Source: Galeopsis tetrahit
Lineage: Eukaryota > Streptophyta > Magnoliopsida > Lamiales > Lamiaceae
Direction of reading: 5' to 3'
Length of the DNA stretch: 64,000 nt
Assembly (NCBI GenBank): GCA_963675135.1
Contig: OY776120.1
Location: 26,130,001 to 26,194,000 of the forward strand
The translations under genes were made by a program, and so were the position numbers. The notes beneath the pieces are model-generated. The model saw only the letters and a list, made by a program, of their open reading frames with translations, ran no database searches and had not been told where the DNA came from. How positions within the stretch are numbered: the stretch's first letter is position 1; the number at the start of each line of letters is the position of its first letter. This document shows, piece after piece, positions 34,104 through 47,293 of this stretch.

Positions 34104-37100
34104 ACATTTTATGAAAGAAGGGAATATAATTTGTGGTGAATTTAGTACATACTTAAAAACTAATAAGATTAATTTAATAATCGTAATGCACCCACTATAT
34201 ACAATACTATTTTTATATATTAATGAAAACTAGTACTCCTAGTAAAATAAATTAATAAAGATTAATGAGCATGGACAAAATACATTTAATTTAAATCTAA
34301 TAAGTTTCAATATAAATGGATTAATTCCACCCATCTCTATAAGTTTCGATTTTTAAATGAGAAAAATATTTTATAGTGTCATAATTTTAGGCTCATGTAC
34401 ACTGAAGGAGAGTTTTTTTTTTTAATGAGCTCGGATTAAATATCTAAATGAACTACAAAAGCAGTGATAGTCTGTTAAAAATATGCTTTTGTAAAGATGT
34501 TAATGAAGTAGCAACAAAATTGGGTGACACTTTGATGAATAAAGGCTGTGAATCAAGATTTGTATAGAACCGAGAAGATCGCTGGTTAGGTTAGGCAAAT
34601 ATGTCAGCACATGCTTTCCACTCTTTAAAAATCAACCTTTTTGGAACCGTATCTCTTGGATAATCTCTCATTATTATGTTGTGATTAATCATGTCCACTA
34701 TTTAATACAAAATTATTTATTTAATGATGTCAACCAATGCAAGTATTCCTCGTCTAAGATGGTTTTACGGTATGAAAGTTCGAACGAAACATAAAAATGA
34801 CCTAACATTCTGAACAAAGAGTGAATGTTAATTTGTAACTCGTCACATGACTCACATCATGAGATTGATCGTCTTATACAAATCTTTTTAGTCGAGTCAT
34901 TTGCACATACTTGTTCAATTCATGACCATGTTTATCTAAGTAGGATTTACATTTCTTATGAAATTAGTGAGATTTTAGGGCGTTTGTATCATCCAATGCA
35001 ACGACAAAAATGTAATAGTAGTGGAATGCTTAACAAAAGGTTGTCAATGGTCAAAGGAGATAATTGAGATTTATGTTTAATTAAAGAGTTGTTAGCAAAT
35101 TTTGGGGGATGTGCAATCCAAGTCAAATACAAAAGGTGGCTTAATTGTGAGCATGTGAGTAGGGTCTTTATTTATATTTTTACAATATTTTTGAACATAA
35201 GGATTTGGTTGATAGAGAACCATAGAATAATTTTATCAAATCTTGGTTGAACTATATGGCAGAGTTGTCAATTGTCATAATAAAGTGTTAAGTGATGTGT
35301 ACAAATTTAACGTGTTAACTGCTTATGGATAAAAATATAATAAAATTGTTTATTTTTTTCTTTTGGTATTTTAATTGCGAAATTAATTAAAATTGCATTG
35401 TTATTGGTAGAATTATGATAATTTTTACAATAATGAAACGAGTGTAGCTAAGTCTTGTCGCAAGCACGAAACTCTCCTATGTGGCGTTGTGTCTGTGTGA
35501 CTAAAACTTCTTTGACACATCTTAAAAGTTTATTTGCGTTAATGTTGTAAATTGTAGTATAATAGACGAAAATAAAAATATTTGCCTTTTTCAAAATTTC
35601 TTTTTATCATAATTTATTTACTATTATTACACATATTAATACACTAACTTTTATTTATTTACTACTATAGATATTTGACAAATTGGATGTGTGCAGGACT
35701 AACACGTACACAAATATATTCTTGTGGTGTACATGATTTGTCTATTGAATTTATGTATCCTTATAAATAAATAAATGTTTATTTACTATTAAAGAATTTA
35801 TAAATTGCGATATTATGTGTTGTTGAAGTTATCTTAAAAAATAACATGTACATGAAGTTAAGAAGTCATCATTAATGAATGTATAACCCGAATTTACATA
35901 ATATTTATGTTGAATTATATTTAAAATTAAGAGCATACATGCATATAGCATTAATTAATGGATGTATAAAGATCATGATTTAAAAAATTCTCCCTTGAAC
36001 TATCTTTAAAATATCAATGCAATATATTCAAATATACATGATATATATTTAATTAGTGAGGGAGAAAGAAAAGGAAGGAGAAGATTGTTGTGATTTATAT
36101 TAAGTAATCAATTCAAATATGGATCCATCGCCTTGGATAAAATTCGTGAGCTAGACGGTCTCATGCATCTATAAACCTTTGCATTAAAAAAATCTTCAAG
36201 CTAATTTACAAATTTTGATTTGCATCACATGTATGAGAGTGTATATTGTTCGTAGAAGATTTTGAGCCTTTGCGGGGGAATCATAAGTTAATTAAGAACC
36301 ATGAATTAATTTTTTATAGAAAAACAAATAGAAAAAATGAGTTTACTTTTAATGGACAGAGGAAATATAACTATTACATTACAAATTTACAATATAAATT
36401 CATACAAAACAATACTCCGTATATAGTATGATAAAAAACATTGATACTATAATACTACTACTACTACTATTTTTTCAAATTATATAACAATGGAAGAGTA
36501 CATTTTTTATTATATATAATTATATATTTTCGAAGGATAGCAGAGCACCTTAATTTTAAATTGGATTATGTTTGATTTTATGATGGAATAATTGAGTAAA
36601 AAGGTGTTTGGCAAAAAGTAGGATATCTTTTTCACCCAATGAATCAAACCTGAAAAGTATGATCTTGTTTGGACATGAGATGATGCATATTCCTTAAACA
36701 ATTTCCGAATCATCTTGTGGTTGTAAGTAATGCTAAGAAAAATCAGAGGAAGATTTGTTAAGATATGCAGAGTGAGCAGGTTTCATGATATATGGCTTTA
36801 CAGATGAGTAAAATTGTCAACTTCTTCTTCGTAATCATGTCCCCCCAATAAACATGGAGTAGTAGTTTCGTTAACAAGTAATGGTCTGCAGTATATATAA
36901 AAAAAACATCATGTATTATTATTACTGAACCGCGTCCAAATTCATAATTTTTTTTTTTACGAGTTTTAATTAATATTGATAGTTTATGTAAAAGTATAAA
37001 TGTATAAATTAAATAAAAATGAAGAATATATTAGTATATTGAGAGAATAAATATTTTTATTTATAGAGATGTGTATATATATATATATATATATTAAATG

Positions 37101-37255
37101 TAGACAATTAAAAAAAATTGCATATTAAATGTGGATGGCAAGAGTATTATATAAATAACATGTAATAATGTTAAGTTAAACAAGTAAGATGATCTCTATG
37201 ATGCGATTTTGACCTTCAAATTCTTTGATCCTTGCAAATTCATTTTTTTTTATAC

Positions 37256-37480
37256 ATATTAGAAAATTAATATACAAGAATTAAATTCTTATATGACAAC
37301 AACCTTATATTTTTAGATGGGACATAATTATTTTATGGTATTAGAGCCTTAAAGCTTACGTCCACACATCGTCAATTCGATTGATGCTAAAAACAATTTC
37401 ACTCATTTAAAATGTCCACACGATGGACCTACTCCCTGCTGGACCCTCGTCCCCTTGGGTGAGAGGGAGTATTAGAAAAC
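37256..37480 (+). mobile_element. Possible miniature LTR (TRIM-like) element
   Basis: TGGTATTAGAGCC near 37336 resembles a Copia primer site, and GAGAGGGAG near 37462 could be a polypurine tract. 'tattagaaaa.taat' occurs both near 37257 and 37470, as truncated LTR copies would. The LTR match is short, so this is tentative. Confidence 0.3.
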
Positions 37481-37921
37481 TAATTACTTCATTAAAACGA
37501 AATTATTACCGTATATTTTATGTCATGCATGGTGCAAGTGATCATCGCCAGAAAAGTAGAATTAATCGAGTATTAGTGGCAATTAACCATGCATATTTTA
37601 ACTTGGTTGATAAAATATATACGTATGTCATGCATGACATATACATACTCCAATGCTGCACATACATCCACGTATAACACCACGTAACTGCATACACACA
37701 CATTTACGTATAACTCGTGCATGTGTGAATAGGGAAAATTAATTAAATATTATATGACCTTGCATAATTGTCTCTTGGATTGCACGCCCATCATACATTT
37801 TTTTTTTTTTAACGGTAAAGGAATTTTATATAAACACGGATACTCGGGGTATCCAACCCGTATACAAGAGTCTATGTTACATCAAGATGGATCTGTGTTT
37901 GCCGCCTAGTCTTCCTACAGT

Positions 37922-40900
37922 TTAGACAATCATGCAGAGAAATGGATCATGAAACCAAGCAGAAACAGAGGAATTTGGAATCAATAATTTTTGTCCTCCT
38001 ATCCACGCCCAAAAATTTATCTTTATATTCTCGAGAGTCTTCTTAATGTCTTGGCGTACATTCGAGAAAGTCTTGTCATTTCGAATTTTCCATAGCTCCC
38101 AAATGACACACGACCAGAGAGTAGCCATAAATTTCCGCTTGGTCTTACCGAAACCGCAGGCAACGCTGTGTTGGAGGGAGTGTATGTTGATGTCTGAATG
38201 AGTGACCATGCTGATCCTAAGCCATTTGTGGCACTCCTGCCAAACTTTTGTTGCATATGGGCATTCTATTAGTAAATGTTTATTGCTCTCCTGTGCATCT
38301 TCACAAAGTGTGCAACATGCTTCTTCCTCCGTAATATGAATCCCCCTTTTTCTTAAGTTATCTTTAGTTGCAAGCCTTCCTCGTAATGCCTTCCATCCGA
38401 TCGTTTTTACCCTCCGAGGCGCGAAGCTACTCCATAGTAGTTGAAACTCAGGTTTGGCTACTGATACAGACCCTTCCTCTTCCCTGTCTTCGGTTAGTTT
38501 GGTATTGCGATTTTCGTCGAGTATCGACCTGCCGGGGCAAGATCCCAGCTCCAATAGTCCTCCCCTTCTCGTGATAATTTGTTCATGTTCACTAAAACAA
38601 GTAATTCAGTTAGAGCATTGAACTCGTTGTTGTTAAAAGTCCTTACCCATTTCCAGTCCCATTGCCAGCCGCTGTCGACCCAAGAGCCCATATTGCTAAT
38701 CAACTCGTCTCTTTGCTCACTGATGATATACAACTCCGGAAACAGGTCGCGTAGAGGCTCTTCTCCATCGATCCATCTGTCCTTCCAGAAAGTGGTTTTT
38801 GCGCCATTTCCCACTACTCTGCGTAACTTGTGCTCCGCCTCTTTGCCACCTATCGCGTTGTATATTTTTTTCATTTCTGACCACCAGGATTTCGACCTCG
38901 CCTGCCTCGAATGTGAGGCTCTGCAAATTCAAGGCTCCCATATTTTGATTCCAGAACTCTTACCCACATGTTTTCCTTTTCGGTTACGAACCTCCAAATC
39001 CATTTCCCGAGTAACGCGGTGTTGAAGGTATCCAGATTTTTTATTCCAAGACCCCCTTTTTCTTTGGCTTTGCAAATCTCGTCCCAACTCACCCATGGGA
39101 TTTTTCTGATTTCCCCTGTTCCTCCTCCCCAAAGGAAATTCCTTTGGAGCTTTTTAATTTCGCACAAAACTGATTTCGGGATCTTGAAAAATGAGATATA
39201 ATAAGTAGGTATTGCGGAGAGGTAATTTGTCGTGAGATTGTTCGAATTATGGGTGAATTATGCTCTAGATATCAAGAAATTCTTACAACTTTCGTGTGAT
39301 CATGAGCTAATTGTTCGATATGTTGATACATGAATGTCTTGTTTGATTTCTAGGTAAAGTAAGGAGTTTCGATGCAAATCACGAGAAATACAGCTGTTGG
39401 ATCAATCCAATGAGTCAACCACAGGAAAGGCATCAAGAAGAGGGTCGAAATGAGACGAGAATCGAGTCGATCGGACACCCGGATCGAAAGATATGAGCAA
39501 AACGAGGATCAAGAGGAAGGGATGCACGACCGAGCCCGAGTCTCGACCGAGCTGGAACAAGGGAAAATACGGGGCACGGCCGAGCCCAAAGCACGGGCAA
39601 GGCATGCCCGAAACAGGGATTTTGGAATTTTGAAGTGCACGGCCGAGACAAGAGCTCGGCCGAGCTCGAGGGTGGAGAAGAATGGCCAGGGCACGGCCGA
39701 GACACAAGCACGGCCGTGCTCCTGAAGGCAAAAATCGCGCGCACGTTTTTATGCACGGGCAGCTCGGCCGAGCCCCGTGCACGGCCGTGCTCCAGCTAAA
39801 AATTCTGCTCCTCACTTTTGACCTAGGGACACGTGCCAAGCTTTTTGGGGAAGGGTATTTAAGCTCCCAAATTCGTTTTTCTTGAGGAGGCAGCCATTAG
39901 AAGAGGATAGAAGCTCCCTAACATCCAAACTTCACCATCTTAGCTCATTTTCCTTCATTTAGCCATAGAATTTAGTTGATTTCATAGTTTAGTTGTCAAT
40001 TTAAATTGTAATTTCATTTTCAAGCAAGGATTGAAGACTCCATTGAAGCATTTTAAGGTTTTGTCTACATTTTCAATCAAAGAGGTGATATCTTACTTTA
40101 ATTTGAGTATTTTGTTGATTATTTAGCATGGGTTTGTTGATTATCCCTATTTTCTCTCTTAATTTCATTAAATTAGCCATGGGCTAAGCATTTTGGTGTT
40201 TGGGTGTTGTACAATTGTGATGGAATTAATGTTATAGCTTGATTTCAATTGTGGAATTCATTGGTGGGGTTTATTGGTTAGGTTTATGAGTTTTGAGAGA
40301 TCATTTTACAAGAACTCAATTATTAGGTTGTATTAGAAGCATGATTAGTGCAACGAGAGTTGGTTAATCTTGACAATAGTATAATTGAGGGTTGAGAATC
40401 GAGTGAATAAGTAAATATTGGGTTATCGCAACGAGAGTTGGGTAATTTTCATTAGAACCCCATTTATCTACATTAATAGCTTGAATTAACATTTGAGTGA
40501 TTAGTGAGAAGGCCATAGGAGCTTGGTTGTTAGTATTCAAGTGGAAAAACATAACTAGGGATTAGTTTAGTATAAATTAGGTAGAGTCGAACCCCCTAGT
40601 CGTGTGATTACCCGAGTAAGAAACCTTCTATTCATCCTCTCGATCCTAGGTGCGTCGCATGATATATGCTTAGTGATTGCTTCTACCAAATTCCATCCAA
40701 TGAATTACACATAGATTTCAACTATTAACATCGATTCCACACAAGGACAAACACCCGAACACTACCCCTCCTCACTTGATTTCTATCGTATTCTTCTTAG
40801 TCATTTGCTTGTCATTAGTTGTTATTTGTGAGTTTCATTTACATTTCTTAGCACAAACCATGAATTTTCATTATATTCAAAGAACAACATACACACTAAG

Positions 40901-42061
40901 GCTACTTGATCAATCTAGTCCCACGGATCGATAATTTAACTGGGCCTTGCTTTTATTACACGCGAACCTCTTATACTTGAGGGGAACGTGTTGGTAAAAA
41001 CACGTGTCAAGAGGACAGCGTGGACTAATGTCACTCTCCCACCCATTGAAATATGTTTGTCTTTCCATAGAGCGAGTTTCCCTCTGATCTTCTTAAGCAT
41101 GCCATTCCAAGAGGTCGTTTTATGATGATTGAGGCCGACGTTCATCCCCAAGAAGTCCATGGGGAGGCAGGTTGTAATGCATCCTAAGAATGTCGCCATC
41201 TCGTGTTTATCCTCATCACTCATATGAATGCCCACGAGGCTGCATTTGTTAAAATTTACCCCAAGACCCGAAATGAGTTCGAACAACTTCAGGGTAAGCT
41301 TGATAGTCCTGATATCATTCCAATTACCATTGCAAAAAAATATTGTGTCGTCCGCATATTGTAACAAAGACACCGATACCTTATTTTTTCCAATGGTAAT
41401 AGGATCCAGAGCTTCAATTTCGATCGCCCTGTTCACAAGCACTTTAAGCCCCTCAGCCGCAATAAGAAAGAGAAGGGGCGATAACGGGTCACTTTGACGA
41501 AGACCGCGCTCTAGCTTGAATTCTCCTGAAGAACTCCCGTTAACGAGCACTGCCGCGCTTGCCGTTGAGACACATTCCTTTATCCATGACCTCCATTTAG
41601 GTGAGAAGTTCATACCATCCATCATGCTATCTAGATAAGCCCAATCAACCGAGTCAAACGCCTTTGCAAAATCCACTTTAAAGATGGCTCTTTTTTTTCG
41701 TTTCTTTTTTGCTTCGTCGATTGCCTCATGAGCTACTAAAATCCCATCCAAGATTTGCCTACCTCCAATGAATGCAGATTGACAATCGGATATAATGGAC
41801 TCCATGACTTTTGATAGACGTCTGGCTAGAATTTTAGCGATAATTTTGTAAAGGCTTCCAATCAAAGATATCGTCCAATTTTTTAGCTCCTGTTTTCTTA
41901 GGCAATAAGACAATAAAAAACGGATTCAGGCCTTTCACGAGACGCCCATGCTGGTGAAATTCAGATAACATGTGGCAGATATCGAGCTTCAAAAGCTCCC
42001 AATTCTCTTTGAAAAAGCCCATGGTGAATCCATCCGGGCCTGGGCTCTTAGCAATTTCACA
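37922..42061 (-). pseudogene. LINE reverse transcriptase and C-terminal zinc-finger region
   Basis: From the right: KSPGPDGF near 42040; the reverse transcriptase core (QSAFIGGRQILDGILVAHE, FKVDFAKAFDSVDW, GLRQSDPLSPLLF); the catalytic YADDTIFF near 41360; then KDKHISMGGRVTLVHAVL near 41050. After the solo LTR it resumes as SAIPTYY, FFKIPKS, LQRNFLWGG near 39140. The end has the zf-RVT block with CCTLCEDAQESNKHLLIECP near 38300. Frameshifts lie near 38520, 38872 and 41890. L1-type enzymes copy their own RNA at a nicked target. Confidence 0.88.
39223..41009 (+). mobile_element. Solo LTR of a Gypsy element inside the LINE
   Basis: A perfect 5-bp duplication AGAGG lies at 39218-39222 and 41010-41014, and deleting the insert plus one copy restores the LINE frame. 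The LTR begins TAATTTGTCG and ends ACGTGTCA. U3 has many CGGCCGAG/CTCGGCCGAGC palindromes (39530-39790) before a TATTTAA box near 39848. The 3' part ('acttgaggggaacg') is shared with the LTR at 62004-63769. Confidence 0.9.
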
Positions 42062-42070
42062 ATCATACAT

Positions 42071-42675
42071 ATATTTAGGGGTGTGCAACGCAACCGAACC
42101 GAAATTGAGAAACCGAAATCGAACTGAATTTCATCATAATTAATCGAAACCGAACCACAACCACAGTAAAGTAAAACCGAAAATAATCGAACCAAATTAT
42201 TCGGTTCGATTTCGGTAAAAAACCGAAATATACTAACAATTAATTATGAAATTCTCAATTTTTAGATTCATATTTAACCTTTAATAAAACATTTATCAAA
42301 AGAACTAACACATTTATGAAAAATTTAAGTAATACGGTAACATAGATTATCAAAATTTGACATTTAGCATTTAAGATTTCAGATTATAAAACTAATCAAA
42401 TTATCAAAATTTCACATTTAACAAAACAAACTAACACAGTAAATGAAAAACAAAACGAAACACACCAATCGTGTACGGTGGCCGGTGTACGTACGGTACG
42501 GTGAGGCAAATGAATTAGGGTTAAATGAAATTAGGGTTAGGTATTTATATGTTCTCAAATTCAGTTCGATTTTCGGTTAACCGAATATTTTAGTAATAAA
42601 ATCGAAACCGAAATTTAAAAAAAATAATAACCGAACCAAAATCGAACCGAATTTGAGAACATATAAATACCTAAC
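42071..42675. repeat. CGAACCGAA-rich repeat with a terminal hairpin
   Basis: It starts near 42076 with AGGGGTGTGCAACG, a hAT-like end, and is full of 'aaccgaaatcgaacc' words. Its last part (42536-42675) folds back: GTTAGGTATTTATATGTTCTC near 42536 pairs with its complement ending at 42675. A matching TGCACACCCCT end is not visible, so the element looks truncated or composite. Confidence 0.5.
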
Positions 42676-44474
42676 TTTTTCAAAATTCTGGGTAACTTTT
42701 TCAAAATTCTCTTGCTAACATTATCACTATTTCAATTCATTCAAGTAACCTTATGATCAATGACGGGTTTAGGGAGAACGGATGATCGTTCACTTAAATT
42801 TTAATTACAATACTTTTATTTACCTCTTTAATTGAATATATACATGATATTATAATGTTTTTTTTTTTTTTTTTTGCATATAATTATATCATAAAATTAA
42901 ATTTTGGCATGACATTCTCTGTGCCCTCTCACCTATGCTAGGGCTATGAATTTCACGGGATGTTCTTCAGAACTGTTTGTCTAGATTTGATTAATTAATG
43001 TGATTCTTGTTTTTTGATGTAATGAAGAAGTTCACTTTTCTTTGAAGAAAGTTTTGTGCCAATAAACAAATTTTTTAATGTGGCTCTAGATTTATTTAAT
43101 TTTTATATAAGAAATAATATATTAAAATTTAAGCTATTTAAAATAAAATTATAGATTTTGTAATACAAGAATTAAAATATATTAGGGGCGATGAACATTG
43201 TTTGATTATATTTTTTTCCTAGTGAGCTAGGGTGTTTGATAGGAAACAGCTAGTACAAGATAGAGTAGCTAAAGAGAGCCTTTACTAGCAGTAATTAACT
43301 CAATAATAGTAGGGAATTAGCCAGAAAAACTTTAATTCCATAGGCCTTGTCTGTATAAATATACACCAACAACAAATTGCAGAAAATGTACTTCCTCTGT
43401 CTCTGTCCGACCACCATTTTACCTTTTTTTTTTTTTTTTTAATCCCCTCTCCAATAATTCCATCTAACTACCAATAATTATATCGAACTACTAATTAAAT
43501 AAATAATCTCAGTAAAGAAGAAATTCAATTGTATTAGTGGGTGAATGACTTAATTAAATTCGACCCACCTAAACTCGTAAATGTTACATCGTTTCACCAA
43601 AAAAAAAAAAATATTTCAAAAAAATTATATTTGGGAATGATTATTCTTAATGAAATGATGATTCCTGATGAAAAAAAATATAATCAAACATTGTATTTAG
43701 AATAGATTAAAGATTTTTTAATTAATGTTTAGGGTTTATTCTTCATCTAATTTTTTAAAATCTTAATTATCTTACCTAGTAGTACACCATAATTTACTCA
43801 TTCCTTAAATTGGTTGATAGGTAAAATGTCTTAATTTTCTAGTATATCTTAAAAAAAAAGATATTGTGAAATAATAGAGGTAAAAACCTGATTAATGATT
43901 TTAAGAAATGAAATCCGTACCCAACCAATCAAGAAGGCAGGCAGACAGGCATAAGCCGCATAATGGAGGAGTATATATACCACTCATAGTGCCCACTATT
44001 GAATAACAAAAGTCAAATATTTTTCTTAGAATATAATAATTCCATTCTTAATTTCTTGGGGATTTGTCTATAGTTCATTTTCCTAATTTCATTTCCAGTT
44101 GTTGTTGTAATAAGAGGTTGTCGTTAAAGTGGGGGGAGAACATTGGAGTGTGTGTGGAAATTGACTTTGGATAGTTTTGTGAAACACTAGGATATGTATA
44201 ATACAATAGTGTAGCTGCTGCTGCTGCATTTTGGCAGAAAACACAACATATATACATAGTGTATATATAGCCTCTGCCCGGCAGCATTTCTGTTCTCCGC
44301 CGCTCGTGTCCTGCCCATCTTCATAATATTCACAGATCTCGAGGCCCACATACTTTTGGTTGTTGTTTATTAACAGCATTGCATTGGGTTTCTTTTCTTT
44401 TTCTTTTTTCCCCCTTTCCTTCAACCACAAACCACTGCCAAGTCAACATACAGAGAACTTTCTCTTGATTTATG
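42676..44474. other. Intergenic region upstream of the WD40 gene
   Basis: AT-rich, with long T-runs near 42860-42877 and 43422-43441 and an A-run near 43599. No gene or well-bounded element. The stretch after about 43900 is the probable promoter region of the WD40 gene. Confidence 0.4.
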
Positions 44475-44482
44475 TATAAATA
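44475..44482 (+). promoter_or_regulatory. TATA box of the WD40 gene
   Basis: TATAAATA lies 284 bases upstream of the start codon. Transcription would begin near 44505-44515, giving a leader of about 250 bases. A pyrimidine-rich stretch (CTTTCTTTCTTTC near 44577) lies in the leader. Confidence 0.6.
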
Positions 44483-44765
44483 GGCGGGAGGGGTGGGGTT
44501 TTGAGGCCACAATCAAAGGGGGGTCGGTGATATTTTCTTTCTCTCTTAAGTTATTCAAGGTACATTTGAACCCACTCTCTTTCTTTCTTTCCCATTTCCT
44601 TACTACTTCATTCAGTTTAGATGGATTATTAAATTGAGTGGCATTCTGTGGGTTGGTTTCTTCTCTCGGTTTTGGGAGTAAAACTCGGCCCGTGATTGTT
44701 GGAATTTGAATTTCCTTCCTTTTATAAACAAACAAGGGTTCTTTGTGAAGGAATTCGAGTTTGAA

Positions 44766-47293
44766 ATGTTGGAAGTTGGTGAGATAGATGAGGCCTTCTT
44801 TGACACAGCAGAGCAGTTTACATCAGATTATGACATTTGGTCAATGGAACCACGGAGTGTGAGGGAAAGAAGGGACAATTTTCTTTCAAGAATGGGATTT
44901 CAAACTAGTGCTCTTCAATCTGAGATGATGATGGAGTTGGAACAACGAAGGAATTCTAACAGTGAAGCAACAAACTGTTCATTCGGTTACTCAAATGAGG
45001 AGTTGGAAGTAAATGGAATGGAGCAAGTTGAGGAGGAGCACAGTTTAATAGATAGTCCAACAGCCATTACTAAGCAAAATAATAAGATGAAGAAGAATCT
45101 GATGAGCTGGTTGAGAAGAAGCTTTTCAAAGAAACACCATAATAATAGTCTGGAAAAATCAGCTACAATAAGGATGCAACACAAGCACAAGAAGTATATA
45201 GAGTGCACAGGTGTGTATTGTGAGCAGCAAATTAAAGCCCACAATGGCCTAATTTGGACAATGAAGTTTAGTCCCGATGGCCAGTATCTAGCTAGCGGCG
45301 GCGAAGATGGTGTCGTCTGCATTCGACGTGTTACTTATGAAAATACCAACACTAACAGATCAAATTTGGACAAGATTTTCCATCTTCAAGAAGAGGTTGT
45401 GCACAAGTTCATAGCTCATAGCAGTGATGTTTTGGACATAGCTTGGTCCACATCTAATGTAAGTTTCTCATCTTCTATCCTTGTTTGTGTATTAATATTA
45501 ATAATGTATGTATGTAGCTAATGAGGGAGGTTTTTTGTTTGCAGTATCTTCTGTCAACGTCTATGGATAAAACTGTACGGTTATGGCATGTAGATTCGGA
45601 AAAATGTCTTGGAGTGTTCCATCACAGCAATTATGGTAATAATAGTAATCCTTTTTTGTTTCAATTGAATGTTGTCATCTACAAATTCTGTTATGGTAAT
45701 AATTAGTTATATGTATGTGTATTCTCCAGTGACATGTGTTCAATTCAATCCGGTGGATGAGCGTTACTTTATCAGCGGCTCCATAGACGGTAAAGTTCGA
45801 GTTTGGGGCATCTCTAGTGGTAGAGTTGAGGATTGGGCTAACGTGGGAGACGATATAGTCACAGCAGTATGCTACCAACCCAATGGAAAGGTACATTTTT
45901 AATCAAAGCTGCATTTTTATATATTTGTGCAAATTGTAGAAAAAAATGGTTGAAAAGTATTAGTACTGATGAATGAGTCTGTTTTTTCTGTGAAAATTGC
46001 ATCAATTGTAGTGTACAACTTGAGCTTAGAAGTTTTTGTTGATTTTATGTGGGACTAAATTAGATATTCCCATGGTCACAGGGTTTTGTTGTTGGTACTC
46101 TTTCGGGCAACTGTCGTTTCTATGAATCATCAGGGGATGAGCTCCTCCTAAATGCAGAGCTAGACATCCGGGGCAAAAAGAAATCATCTGCCAACAAAAT
46201 TACTGGCATTCAGGTACTACTTTCAATTCCCTCATATATATATAGTTGAATGTTATTTAAGGTTATCGTCGGACAGCTATGCTTATGTGGAATTTATCTT
46301 GCTCAGTTTCTGAATAATGACTCTGGAAGATTGATGATCACATCGGAGGACTCCAAGATTCGTATACTTGATGGGCTTGAGGTTGTCCGCAAATATAAGG
46401 GTACGTAAATTGTTTAATTTACTTGGTTTCCACTCCACATTGTGCTCTTCTTTATGTGCAATTGTAGGACAATATGTTTAAGGGCGGCACATTTAGGCCA
46501 AATTTGGAATGTTTGGAGCTGGCAAATCTAGGCCATTATTTTTTTCATTTTTCTCACATTACATGTGTCACTCTAGCCTGAATTGGGGTGTTTCGGGTCA
46601 ATATGGCTTAAATGCGCGAAAAATTAAACATAATGGCATAAATGTGCCAGCCTGCAAATATAATGTCCTACAATTGCTAATCCCCTAAGTTATGTACACT
46701 TTCTTCCTTATCCATCCTTAGGATCAGTTCATGTTTAGTTGTTGGATGAGTAGGTTTTTTGTACTTAGTTGTACACTATATTCGTACAAAATCTCTAACG
46801 AATGGTTGGTGTAAATGCAGGTCTAACGAAGTCGGGCAGTCAGATGTGTGCTTCATTTACATCAAGTGGAAGGCACATAGTGTCACTTGGGGAGGACTCT
46901 CGTATTTATATTTGGAATTATGATGATACGTGCGTCCAAACACCAGCTAAACAGCCCAAATCGACACGTGCTTGTGAGCATTTTATCTCTGAAGGCGTGT
47001 CAGTAGTATTGCCGTGGCAGGATTTAAATGTAGAGCACAATAATCATGCTTGCAGTTGCTGCACTAGTCCTTCAAGAAAATGGGATTCGGAGCGTTTCTC
47101 CCTTGCGAATTGGTTTTCCATGGATAGGGCGACGTGGCCTGAAGAAAAACTTCCACACTGGGATTTGCCATCTCCAGAACACCACTCTTGTTTTCATCAG
47201 GATTCAATGACATGGGGTCTCGTGTTTGTTACAGCAAATTGCGACGGCACAATCAGGACATTCCATAACTATGGACTGCCTGTTAGAGTCTAA
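44766..47293 (+). CDS. WD40-repeat protein (plant WDR44-like), six exons, 547 aa
   Basis: Exons: 44766-45458, 45545-45635, 45730-45890, 46082-46213, 46307-46400 and 46821-47293; all introns are GT-AG and the phases join without a break. I start at ATG 44766 because the open frame before it has no ATG. The N-terminus is acidic and serine-rich, with a basic patch around residues 108-145 (MKKNLMSWLRRSFSKKHH). WD repeats begin near residue 157: AHNGLIWTMKFSPDGQYLASGGEDG, AHSSDVLDIAWS...STSMDKTVRLWHV, VTCVQFNPVDERYFISGSIDGKVRVW, then weaker ones to SLGEDSRIYIWNYDD. Before the last blade is a long loop (SCCTSPSRKWDSERFSLANWFSMD). The architecture matches the plant transducin family annotated as WDR44-like or YMR102C-like, presumably a protein-interaction scaffold. 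The function is not established. Confidence 0.92.

Larger units (their letters stand above)
33101..37789. other. Gene-poor AT-rich region with MITE remnants
   Basis: I find no gene model. Open frames such as the 80-codon one at 34825-35067 show no recognisable domain. Visible parts: two Stowaway-like MITEs (33214-33487 and 33848-34103), an ACT microsatellite near 36457-36471, a (TA)n run near 37073-37094, and a possible miniature LTR element near 37256-37480. Confidence 0.5.
37799..42061 (-). mobile_element. 5'-truncated LINE (L1-type non-LTR retrotransposon)
   Basis: Read on the minus strand, it starts at the reverse transcriptase domain (near 42061) and ends in a poly-A tail (plus-strand T-run at 37799-37810). 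A 9-bp duplication ATCATACAT flanks it at 37790-37798 and 42062-42070. Endonuclease and ORF1 are missing, the usual result of incomplete target-primed reverse transcription. A 1.79-kb solo LTR is inserted in it. Confidence 0.88.

Noticed and set aside
34825..35067. 80-codon open frame in the gene-poor region
   Set aside because: No recognisable domain, no clear promoter or splice partners, and the flanks are AT-rich repeats.
44706..44765. N-terminal extension of the WD40 protein
   Set aside because: The upstream part of the frame starts at TTG; the first ATG in frame is 44766 and it gives a natural N-terminus.
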